Source of the DNA: Adhaeribacter swui
GTDB lineage: Bacteria > Bacteroidota > Bacteroidia > Cytophagales > Hymenobacteraceae
Length of the DNA: 64,000 nucleotides
Assembly: GCF_014217805.1 (NCBI RefSeq)
Contig: NZ_CP055156.1
Location: 4,718,585-4,782,584, forward strand
Reading direction: 5' to 3'
Within the stretch, counting starts at the first letter, position 1, and every line of letters begins with the position of its first letter. The notes beneath the pieces are model-generated. The model worked only from the letters and a program-made list of their open reading frames with translations, had not been told where the DNA came from and did not search any database. The position numbers and the translations under genes were made by a program. Of this stretch, positions 39,824 through 48,707 are shown piece by piece.

Positions 39824-42800
39824 ATGTCTATATCCAAACGTCTCCCAGAGGTAAAAACCTTAGCTTCTATTCTTCCTAAGGGAACTGCAGGAGGAAAAGA
39901 GTTTGCTCGTATTGTTGATTTATTACTTTTTCATGATAGTAGAAGAAGTAATAAAAAATTTACAATATTTAGTGATGCAGCTGGAGATTACATGGGATTA
40001 GATAGTTTCGAAGGAGACGGTTTTAGAAAAGAAGGTCATACAGGTTATCAATATAAATATTTCCCTTCTCCGTTAAGTGCTTCCCACCGTAAGGAAATAG
40101 CCAATAGTCTAAGGAAGGCTGCAGAAAAACATAAAGAAAGTAAAATAAAAAAATGGATTTTAGTTACACCTGAAAATTTAACAGAATCAAGTACAAGAAA
40201 AGATTTTGGAGACGTTACTTGGTTTGAAAATTTAAGAACTGAGTTGAATATTAACTTTGAAATTGAACATTGGGGACATCAGCAATTACTAGCTTTATTT
40301 CTTGAAACACCATCTATTTGCTTGTTTTATTATCCTGAATTAATAAATGAAGGATTCAAGTTAAAAAATACTATTAATGAAACAAGGGCTAGATATAATG
40401 ATAATCTACTCTCATTATATAAAAACATTGAATTTGTAGGAATGTCAATTTATAAACAGGAAGCAACAAAAGGTATTCCAATGGAGAATATTTATATCCC
40501 TGTTAAATTAATACCTGAAGCTGCGGATGATCACAGTGGTAATAATATTTTTATGGATCCTGTTTATTTGCTAAATCCAGGAGCTAAATCAGTAATTCTT
40601 GGAGATCCAGGCTCTGGAAAATCTACATTATTAAGGTTCCTATCATTGTGTGGCATTTCTAAACCCGTTCAAAAGAGATATAATACTAAACAAGATGTAA
40701 GGTTACCAATCTTTGTTGTATTACGAAGCTATGCAGATGAACTTAAGTCTAAACTTAATTTATCCTTAATCGATTATATTCTTGAAACAGTACAGGCTGA
40801 TTTTAATCTTAGGGGTGCTGATTCTGATTTTTTTGAGTATTATTTAGAAAGTGGTCAAGCTATTTTACTTTTTGATGGTTTAGATGAATTACCAGATTCA
40901 AACTTTAAACATATTGTTAGAGATAGAATTAGGTCATTAATTACTACATTTCCGGGTAATACTGTTATTGTAACTTCAAGAGTTGTTGGTTATGATAATC
41001 CTTTCCGTTTTGATGATAAAGAATTTAATCATACAAAAGTATCTAAACTACAACTTCCTGAGATTGAACAATTCGTAAAAGATTGGTATTCCGTACGAAT
41101 TGAAAGTGATAAAGAACGAAATGCAAATATCAATGACTTGATTCGAATTGTAAGGGATGAAAATCATACAGCTATAAAAGAATTAGCTGAAAACCCTTTA
41201 CTATTAACTATAGTGACTTTAGTCCATAGAATAGATGCAGTTTTACCTGATGAAAGAGTAGTATTGTATCAAAAATGTACCGAAACTTTATTAAATACTT
41301 GGCAAACTTGGAAATTTAAAGATTCTGAAATTAAAAATAAAGGAAAAATTGAGAGGCGAAACCGACTACGAATGGAAGTTATTGCAAATTGGATGCATAA
41401 CCAAAGTACAGGTACGGGTAGAACCCAAAGATCAATAGTCCCATATAATGAACTTCTAAAATTTTTAACAGAACATATAAGCGAAGTAGAAAAACCTAGT
41501 GAATCGGAAGATGATCCTCAAGACCTTGCGAATAATTTTATTGATTTCATTAAAAAGCGAGCAGGATTATTAATTGAGGTTGGGGATCAGAAATACAGTT
41601 TTGTCCATTTAACATTCCAAGAATATCTTACTTCAACTTACATTATTACGAGCAGTGAAAAGGAAGGATTAGTTAATATTTGGAAAACTTTAGAAGCATA
41701 CGCACGAGATCCTAGATGGTATGAAGTAATTAGATTATTAATTGCAGGTTTAAAATCAAACGAAAGCCAAGAATTTCTAATAGATAAAATATTAGTAGAA
41801 AGAGACAAAAAGAGATATGTAAAAAGTCCAATATTGTTAGGAGGGTTATTACTTGATGGAGTATTATCCGCTGAAGATCGTAAAGAGGAAATTCTTTCTA
41901 ATATTATTTTATGTAGTACAAAAGCCTCCCGACCTAATGAACTAAGGCCCCTAATTTCAATAATAAGAAGTTATGTAGCCAAGGAAAAATCAAATGCTGA
42001 GATTATTAGCCAAGTATTTCTTGAATTATGGGAAAATGAAAAGAATAATGAGCAAATATTACGATTAATTCTATTTTTCATTTCTACGGGATTGGAAAAT
42101 GACATAATTACAGAAAAAATAGTTTCTTATATTAAAAATGATTCTAACGAGTATTTAAAGTTATTTTTCCTAAATCACAATGAACACAAAGGTGGATTTT
42201 CCAATATTGTTAAGTCTCAAATGAATTTACTCAGCAAAGTTCAATCTTATTATTCCATAACCTCTCCTTATTCAAACTTTATTGCTGCCACCTTGCATTC
42301 AATATTTTTTTATTTTAATAAAGAATTTGGTTACAAAAACGCTTTTAACCAATTCTTATCACCCTTGCGAACAGGTGCAGCATATGGGCCTTTTGAGGAT
42401 TTTACCTACAATTCTTTGATTATTTCAAACCAGAATAAAAATTTAGATGGTAAAACAAAATTAAAATTTATAACGGATCAGAGGCTATTATCTCGGACAA
42501 ATAAAAACAAATTAAGACCAAACTTATTTTCAAAAATAGATAAGACTTTGCAATCTGCCTTTGATCACATGAAAGGCGAAAATAGTGAAGGTAAAAAGAA
42601 AACAAATAGGGTACATCCTTCTGATTCAAGTTATTTTAGAAAGATTTTACATAATGAGATTTTAAATTCTGGTTTAAAAAAAGACAACTTATTAGGACTA
42701 GGTAACTCGTCAAGACTATTTGATAGAGAAATTGCAATTATCCGTGATTCAAATATGGATGATACTTGGAAGCTTTTCCAATCAAATATTAAATTAATCA

Positions 42801-43303
42801 CCCCGTTGTTAAATATTCTATGTGATGGTTTTGAATTAGAACCTAGGGCATTATGGTTTGAAGCTTTAAGGGTTGGATTTTTGCCTAAAATTCCTGAAAC
42901 AAACTTGTTCTCAAATGATTATATTTTAGAAGACAAGATACTATATTCAAATACTGCATCTTCTTTTTCAAATAACGGATATCATGAGGCATTATTAATA
43001 TTGGTTAATTTATGGATTAGCATTTTTGGAAACCCTTCAGTAATTGAAAATTCTAATTTTCTTGATTTGGTAGAAAATGCAAGGAAATCTGATTTAGCAC
43101 CTGTTAAATTGGTCGTAAATATTTTTGATTTAATTTATAGTAGTGATTCTAAATCAGATGAAATAATTTCAATGATAATTTCTGATAACCCTGAATTCGT
43201 TGCAATGTTTAGAGAAATTAATTGGCATTGGATTAAACCTTCAGAAATCAATGATGACATAAACACGATTAGTCATGATAAGAGATTAATAAAAAAAATG
43301 TAA
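39824..43303 (+). CDS. NACHT-domain NTPase with putative PD-(D/E)xK-like N-terminus (bacterial NLR-like, candidate defence protein)
   Basis: 1159 residues. N-terminal ~1-165: Glu26 (GGKEFARIVDLLL), Asp60 (MGLDSFEG) and Gln76-x-Lys78 (GYQYKYF) match the spacing of a restriction-endonuclease-like fold. Residues ~250-420 are the NACHT core with Walker A GDPGSGKST (260-268) and Walker B LLFDGLDE (348-355), followed by sensor-like VTSRVVGYD. A winged-helix segment (~590-606) carries SFVHLTFQEYL, typical of NACHT proteins. The remaining ~500 residues are helical-repeat-like and unlike any family I recognise; by analogy they would sense the trigger. The gene is visibly AT-rich and codon-biased compared with both flanks and replaces hsdS and the 5' end of hsdR. 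Related bacterial NACHT proteins protect against phage by abortive mechanisms. Start ATG chosen as the first in frame, 36 bp after the hsdM remnant. Confidence 0.9.
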   Translation: MSISKRLPEVKTLASILPKGTAGGKEFARIVDLLLFHDSRRSNKKFTIFSDAAGDYMGLDSFEGDGFRKEGHTGYQYKYFPSPLSASHRKEIANSLRKAAEKHKESKIKKWILVTPENLTESSTRKDFGDVTWFENLRTELNINFEIEHWGHQQLLALFLETPSICLFYYPELINEGFKLKNTINETRARYNDNLLSLYKNIEFVGMSIYKQEATKGIPMENIYIPVKLIPEAADDHSGNNIFMDPVYLLNPGAKSVILGDPGSGKSTLLRFLSLCGISKPVQKRYNTKQDVRLPIFVVLRSYADELKSKLNLSLIDYILETVQADFNLRGADSDFFEYYLESGQAILLFDGLDELPDSNFKHIVRDRIRSLITTFPGNTVIVTSRVVGYDNPFRFDDKEFNHTKVSKLQLPEIEQFVKDWYSVRIESDKERNANINDLIRIVRDENHTAIKELAENPLLLTIVTLVHRIDAVLPDERVVLYQKCTETLLNTWQTWKFKDSEIKNKGKIERRNRLRMEVIANWMHNQSTGTGRTQRSIVPYNELLKFLTEHISEVEKPSESEDDPQDLANNFIDFIKKRAGLLIEVGDQKYSFVHLTFQEYLTSTYIITSSEKEGLVNIWKTLEAYARDPRWYEVIRLLIAGLKSNESQEFLIDKILVERDKKRYVKSPILLGGLLLDGVLSAEDRKEEILSNIILCSTKASRPNELRPLISIIRSYVAKEKSNAEIISQVFLELWENEKNNEQILRLILFFISTGLENDIITEKIVSYIKNDSNEYLKLFFLNHNEHKGGFSNIVKSQMNLLSKVQSYYSITSPYSNFIAATLHSIFFYFNKEFGYKNAFNQFLSPLRTGAAYGPFEDFTYNSLIISNQNKNLDGKTKLKFITDQRLLSRTNKNKLRPNLFSKIDKTLQSAFDHMKGENSEGKKKTNRVHPSDSSYFRKILHNEILNSGLKKDNLLGLGNSSRLFDREIAIIRDSNMDDTWKLFQSNIKLITPLLNILCDGFELEPRALWFEALRVGFLPKIPETNLFSNDYILEDKILYSNTASSFSNNGYHEALLILVNLWISIFGNPSVIENSNFLDLVENARKSDLAPVKLVVNIFDLIYSSDSKSDEIISMIISDNPEFVAMFREINWHWIKPSEINDDINTISHDKRLIKKM

Positions 43304-43314
43304 TAAGAAATTTG

Positions 43315-43350
43315 AAAAGACCTTCTTTGATCAAAAAAGAAGGTCTTTTT
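43315..43350 (+). terminator. Rho-independent terminator of the NACHT gene
   Basis: A perfect 14-bp stem (43315-43328 with 43336-43349), loop GATCAAA, closing in a T-run. It begins 11 bp after the NACHT stop codon, so the gene brought or evolved its own end. It would stop read-through from hsdM into hsdR, separating the two former operon members. Confidence 0.85.
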
Positions 43351-43360
43351 AAAAAATTAA

Positions 43361-46345
43361 TTAGAAAACGAGCAAGGCCAACCGCAGTTCGAGCATTTCT
43401 ACGCCCTCAACTACGAAGACGTCGCGCAAAACAGCTTCCTGGTCGTAAACCAGTTTACCGTACAAGGCAAAAATAACCGCCGTCCCGATTTAATTATTTT
43501 CATCAACGGTTTGCCCCTGGTGCTGTTCGAGTTTAAAAACCCTTTCGACCAGGATACCACCGTAGAAGCCGCTTTTAACCAGGTGCAGCATTACATCCAG
43601 GATATTCCGCGGGTATTCGAAACCAATGCCCTGTGTATTATCAGCGATGGCTTTACCACCCTGCACGGCATGTTCAGCAGCGGCCTGGAGTGGTTTGCTG
43701 CCTGGAAAAGCACCGACGGGGGCGAAGTTGTTACAGACGATTTTGCCCTCGAAACCCTCATAAAAGGTTTACTGGTGCCGGAGCGCCTGCTGGCCTACAT
43801 CCGGTTTTATATTTTCCACGAGCTGGATAACGGCCGGCTTATAAAAAAGGGCGCCAAATACCACCAGTTTTTCGGCATCCAATACGCGCTCGCCGAAACC
43901 AAAAAATCCATTCGTCCGCTCGGCGATGGCCGCATTGGTGTTATCTGGCATACCACCCGTTCGGGCAAAAGCATTACCATGGCCATTTATGCCGGTATTC
44001 TGCGCCAGCTACCCGAGCTAAAAAACCCCACCATTGTGGTGCAGGTAGACCGCTTTGATTTAAACAAGCAGCTCTACGATGATTTTGTGGCCGCCAAAGA
44101 CTTGGTCGGGGATGTAGCCCTGGCCCAAACCACCGACGAGTTACGCCAGCTCCTGGGCGGCGAAGGTGGCGGCGTGGTGTTCAGTACCATCGAGAAATTC
44201 CGGTTAAAAGATACCACTGATGGGCTACGGGAAGCCGAACACCCTATCCTGAGTCAGCGCGAAAATATTATTGTGATTGCCGATGAGTGCCACCGCACCC
44301 AGTACGGCCTGATAACCGGCTTTGCCAACAACCTACGCAAAGCTTTGCCCAACGCCTCCTTTATTGGTTTCACCGGCACCCCCGTCGATAGCAAAGACGC
44401 CGATACGGTAGCCGTTTTCGGGGAAATTATTCATACCTATGATATTAAACAAGCCACCGCCGATAAAGCCGTGGTGCCGATTTACTACGAGCCCCGCCTG
44501 GCCAAACTGCACCTGGGCAACGAGCAGATAGAAGAAGAAGCCGAAGAAATTACTACCGGCCTGGAAGAAAGCGATAAAAACCAAATTATGTGGGCGGCCA
44601 TGGAAGATGCCGCCGGGGCCAAAGAACGCGTAGAAGCCATTGCCCGCGATATCCTCAGCCACTACCTGAACCGCACCGCTAACCTGCCCGGTAAAGCCAT
44701 GGTAGTGTGCATGAGCCGCCGCAACTGCGTGAAAATGTACGATGCACTTACGGCCCTGCCCAATTGCCCCGAAGTTGCCGTGATTATGACCACCAACATT
44801 GCCAAAGACCCGAAGGAGTGGAACCCGCACGTGCGCACCAAGGAGGCCATGGAAGAAGTAAAAACCCGCTTCAAAAACCCCGATGATGAACTGCAAATAG
44901 TAATTGTGCGGGATATGTGGCTCACCGGCTTCGATAATCCGGCCCTTCACACGCTGTACGTCGATAAAGTCATGAGCGGCCACAACCTCATCCAGGCCGT
45001 AAACCGCGTCGCCACCGTTTTCCGCGACAAACCTAGCGGCCTGATTGTAGACTACATCGGCATCGGCGACAAACTCCGCGATGCCACCAAAAAATACACC
45101 GGCTCCGGTGGTCAGAGTGCCGTAACCATCGACGTAGAAGAAGCATTTGAGCTAACTAAAGAAGTTATCCAGGCCTTAAAAGTCCATTTGCCCTGATATT
45201 TTTACAAATCACTCGAAATGTCCCCCTTCGGAGGGGGTAGGGGGAGGACAATCACCCCCGAAGAACTAACTACCCTGTCATCGGCAGCAGAATCGCTGGC
45301 GAATTATACTTCTTCTTCGGAATTTGCGAACACAGGTACTGAAAGGAAAAATCCTCCTCCAACCCCCTCCGAAGGGGGACAATCGGCAACCCCGGCCTAT
45401 GTGGTTCTAAATGGTGCATCATTACTGGAACAGTTTGGGTGGAGTTATTACAGCTGGCCTTATTTAAAGGAAGGCGATAAGTTTAAGCTGGTAACGCGGG
45501 CGGTAAACATTATTGTGGCCGATGAGGAAGACTCCAAAGCGTTCATGCAAAATGAAAAGAAGCTAAGCGCCTTAGTACCCATTATCAAAAACCATCAAGC
45601 CGTTAGCGACATTGCCGTGGATATTTTGTTTTTTCAGCACGTAGGAGCAGCGGTACGCAAAGTAAAATACCCGCAAAACAACATCAAGAAAAAAGAAAGC
45701 CAGATAAAAGACCTGATCCACCGCAGCATCGAAAGCGAAGAGGTGGTAGATGTGTTCCAGATGGCCGGTATCGACCGCTTCGATATTTCCATCATCAACG
45801 ACGATTTCCTGGCCACCGCCAAAGAACAGAAAAGCGGTAATGAGCTTAAACTCGAGCTCTTGCGCCAAATCCTGAACGATGAAATTAAAGTGCGCTCCAG
45901 CAAGAACCTGGTAAAGTACCGCAAACTAAAAGAAGAACTAGAAAAGATTATCCGGGATTACCACGACCACTTCTTCGATAGCTTAATTGCCCTGCAAAAA
46001 GTACGCGATGTAGCCCGCGACATGCAGGAAGAAGACCTTCGCCGGAAGCAACTTGGCCTTACAGAAGACGAAGAAGCATTTTACGAAATCCTGGCCAAAC
46101 ACCCAAACGCCGTTCAAGATTTTGAGTTGATAAAAGAAGTGGTTAAGGATGTTACTAAAGTTATCCGGAAAAACGCTCAACAACCCGATTGGTACAAAAA
46201 AACCGATACCAAAGCGCAAATTATGCTTTCTGTAAAAAGTATCCTGCGCCGCAAAGGTATCACCGAGGAACTTCAGGAAATCTTAGCGGAGATTATGGAA
46301 CAAGCCGAGTCGCGGTACCGGGAGTGGTCATTTTCGGTGGCGTAG
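43361..46345 (+). pseudogene. hsdR: hsdR, type I restriction subunit, 5'-truncated and interrupted by an in-frame stop
   Basis: The frame opens after a stop at 43358, and HsdR similarity starts at once (ENEQGQPQFEHFY), with the first ~100 or more residues missing. The nuclease motifs RRPDLIIF and VLFEFKNP remain. Helicase motif I reads HTTRSGKS (43949-43972) where relatives have HTTGSGKT, a Gly-to-Arg change (codon 43958-43960). The DEAD-like DECHRTQYG and later motor motifs (TGFDNP, QAVNR) are present. An in-frame TGA at 45194-45196 ends the first part. The same frame resumes and from ~45430 encodes the HsdR C-terminal helical region to 46345. Between them lies a ~235-bp insertion with a palindromic element. 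The NACHT segment removed its start, so it is almost certainly non-functional. Confidence 0.85.
45220..45380. repeat. 161-bp element with 29-bp terminal inverted repeats inside hsdR
   Basis: The ends 45220-45248 and 45352-45380 are inverted repeats matching at 27 of 29 positions; the conserved part is GTCCCCCTTCGGAGGGGG and its complement. AAT flanks both sides and may be a 3-bp target duplication. The internal ~100 bp has no recognisable gene. The C/G-run ends resemble a class of small palindromic repeats seen across Bacteroidota genomes (recalled, not checked). Its insertion lies next to the premature TGA in hsdR. Confidence 0.65.
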
Positions 46346-46513
46346 GAATTTTAATTAAAGTAGTAGAAAGTACTAATTACAATGAAGATACCACTGTTAC
46401 CTAATAATAAGTATCTCATAGAATGCCAATGGATTAAGGTACAACCTAGGTACATAAACAACAAAATAAACCAATAGTGACAATAAATATATATTATTAA
46501 AAATGCACAAAAA

Positions 46514-46538
46514 AGCCTTTAACAATATGCTAAAGGCT
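46514..46538 (-). terminator. Terminator of mnmE (minus strand)
   Basis: An 8-bp stem AGCCTTTA/TAAAGGCT around a 9-nt loop. On the minus strand it is followed by a run of T (the A-run at 46508-46513 on the plus strand). It is 38 bp past the mnmE stop codon. Confidence 0.6.
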
Positions 46539-46575
46539 AATTATTACTAGTTTGGTATTCGTTTATTTATCGGGG

Positions 46576-47961
46576 TTACTTGCCAATGCAAAACTTGCTA
46601 AAAATATTATCCAGCAAATCATCCGTCGTGATGTCGCCGGTTATTTCGCCCAGAGCGTACAAAGCGCGGCGGATATCGGCGGCTAAAAAATCGCCGGTAA
46701 TGCCGGACGAGAGGCCCACTAAGACTGAGTCGAGGGCCTGGTAGGTTTGCTCTAAGCTGGCATAATGGCGCAGGTTGGTTACAATGGTGCCGGAACCGGT
46801 ATTCAGGTTACCTTGGTTTACCGTTTTTAATAATTCTTGTTTTAGCTCGTTTATTCCGGTTTTATCTGTTGCGGCAATAAACAACACCGGCGCTACGGCC
46901 TCATAAGCCGTTCTATCGATAGTGGCGGCTAAGTCTACTTTGTTGGCTACGGCCAGCACGGGTTTATAGCCGGCTTTTAAGCTTTGAATTTCCAGGGCTA
47001 ATGCCTCCGGGCTCAATTCGTTTACGTCGAATAAATACAGAATCAGGGCGGCTTCTTCTATTTTTTGGCGCGAGCGTTCCACCCCAATGGCTTCTACCTT
47101 ATCCTGAGTTTCGCGTAAACCGGCGGTGTCAATAAACCGGAATAAAATGCCTTCAATGGAAATTTCGTCTTCAATAAAATCGCGGGTAGTACCCGGAATA
47201 TCCGACACAATGGCTTTTTCTTCGTTTAGTAAAACGTTGAGTAAAGTAGATTTTCCGGCGTTGGGTTTGCCCGCAATAACGGTTGGTACCCCATTTTTAA
47301 TCACGTTACCCAAAGCAAACGACTGCAATAAATTACGGATGAGTCTTTGCAATTCCAGTATCAAATTTTCGAGGGCCAAACGATCGGCAAACTCCACATC
47401 TTCTTCGCCAAAATCCAGTTCCAGTTCAATCAGCGAAGCAAAATGAATGAGTTGCGTACGTAAGGCTTTAATTTCCGCTGAAAAACCGCCCCGCATCTGG
47501 TTCATGGCTACTTCGTGCGCTTTAGATGAATCCGCGGCAATCAAGTCGGCCACGGCTTCGGCTTGAGCCAGGTCAAACTTGCCGTTTAAGAAAGCCCGCT
47601 TGGTAAATTCGCCGGCTGAAGCTAACCGGGCACCTTTTTGAAGTAATAATTTAATAATCTCCTGAACAATAAAATCGGAACCATGGCAGGAAATCTCCAC
47701 CACGTTTTCTTTGGTGTAGGAGTGGGGCGCCACAAACAACGAAACCAATACCTCGTCTACTACCCGCGAGCCGTCGCGGATGGTACCAAAATGAATGGTA
47801 TGCGATGCTTGCTCTAATAAGTTTTTACCATGAAAAACCGATTGGCAAATGTGGATGGCCCGCGGACCAGATAACCGGATGACCGAAATAGCACCTTTAC
47901 CCGCGGCAGTAGCTAAAGCCACAATGGTATCGGTAGAATGAAGTAAGGATGAATGAACCAA
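46576..47961 (-). CDS. mnmE: tRNA modification GTPase MnmE (TrmE)
   Basis: 461 residues. The N-terminal folate-binding domain (~1-120) is followed by a helical domain interrupted by a G domain: G1 GKPNAGKST (231-239), G2 TT (258-259), G3 DTAG (278-281) and G4 NKVD. The protein ends in FCIGK, with the catalytic cysteine that is diagnostic of MnmE. With MnmG it installs the carboxymethylaminomethyl group on the wobble uridine of certain tRNAs. Full length and intact. The thioredoxin-like gene begins just upstream with a 15-bp gap, so the two are probably co-transcribed. Confidence 0.97.
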   Translation of the reverse strand: MVHSSLLHSTDTIVALATAAGKGAISVIRLSGPRAIHICQSVFHGKNLLEQASHTIHFGTIRDGSRVVDEVLVSLFVAPHSYTKENVVEISCHGSDFIVQEIIKLLLQKGARLASAGEFTKRAFLNGKFDLAQAEAVADLIAADSSKAHEVAMNQMRGGFSAEIKALRTQLIHFASLIELELDFGEEDVEFADRLALENLILELQRLIRNLLQSFALGNVIKNGVPTVIAGKPNAGKSTLLNVLLNEEKAIVSDIPGTTRDFIEDEISIEGILFRFIDTAGLRETQDKVEAIGVERSRQKIEEAALILYLFDVNELSPEALALEIQSLKAGYKPVLAVANKVDLAATIDRTAYEAVAPVLFIAATDKTGINELKQELLKTVNQGNLNTGSGTIVTNLRHYASLEQTYQALDSVLVGLSSGITGDFLAADIRRALYALGEITGDITTDDLLDNIFSKFCIGK

Positions 47962-47976
47962 GAGAGAGAAAAAGTT

Positions 47977-48567
47977 TTATTTTGCTTTTTTAGCAGGTTT
48001 TAAGCTAGCCGTATACTGCGGGAAAGTTAATTTTTTATAATGGTTGTCGCCGAAAAAGGTAATTATTTCCCGGAAAGCGGGTACGTCGAGGTAGCCGGGT
48101 ACGGGAGCCAGCATTTTTAAATTTTCGTCGAGGTACACTGTAGTGGGGAAGCTAAGCTGGCCTTGCAGTAAAACAAATGCTAACTCGTGGGCTCTTTTCT
48201 GCGCATTATAGGTAAACGTTTTTCCCTCGTAGGTAATGGGCTCTTTGCCTTCGGCATTTAAACGTACGGCATAAAAATTTTTGTTCACGTACTCGGCCAA
48301 AGCCGGGTCGGTAAAAGTACCTTTCTCCATTTTCCGGCACCAACCGCACCAATCGGTGTACACATCGATAAAAATTTTGCGAGGTTCTTTTTTAGATTGG
48401 GCAATAGCCTGTTCAAAAGTCAACCACTTAATGGCACCTTTCTTGGCTTTTACGGGTGGATTATAAGCAGTGGTATTTGCCGCCATAGATTGGCCGCCGG
48501 CGCACATAAGCGCTAAAAACAAAATAACAGCAAAACGAAAAAGGCGCATCCGTAACAATGATTTCAA
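47977..48567 (-). CDS. Exported thioredoxin-like protein (thioredoxin_7 type)
   Basis: 196 residues with a signal peptide (~1-29, ends QSMA) and a thioredoxin fold: active site WCGWC in DVYTDWCGWCRKM and cis-proline in FPTTVYLDE. Between them lies a family-typical insertion (GKEPITYEGKTFTYNAQK). It is likely a periplasmic thiol reductase or oxidase. The ATG at 48567 is used, but a second ATG six codons later (MRLFRFAV) gives an equally good signal peptide. Located immediately upstream of mnmE. Confidence 0.87.
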   Translation of the reverse strand: MKSLLRMRLFRFAVILFLALMCAGGQSMAANTTAYNPPVKAKKGAIKWLTFEQAIAQSKKEPRKIFIDVYTDWCGWCRKMEKGTFTDPALAEYVNKNFYAVRLNAEGKEPITYEGKTFTYNAQKRAHELAFVLLQGQLSFPTTVYLDENLKMLAPVPGYLDVPAFREIITFFGDNHYKKLTFPQYTASLKPAKKAK

Positions 48568-48707
48568 ATTTTAAGCTTTACAGCAAAAATAAGATATTAA
48601 TTTTTAACAGAACATCGGACTAAACGGTATTCGTTCCGGCTTTAAAAAGCTGGTTAAAAGATAAATTTTTAAAAAATTTGATTTTCGGAAGCCCTCGGAA
48701 CAAAACC

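Noticed and set aside
44333-44983. 216-codon open frame on the minus strand inside hsdR
   Set aside because: Antisense to conserved HsdR motor motifs; composition is typical of a shadow frame.
45194-45196. TGA as a recoded (selenocysteine) codon in hsdR
   Set aside because: No SECIS-like hairpin directly after it, no reason for Sec in HsdR, and the gene is already 5'-truncated.
45218-46345. Separate gene starting at the ATG in 45218
   Set aside because: It is in the same frame as the upstream hsdR part and from ~45430 encodes the HsdR C-terminal region; its first codons come from the palindromic insertion.
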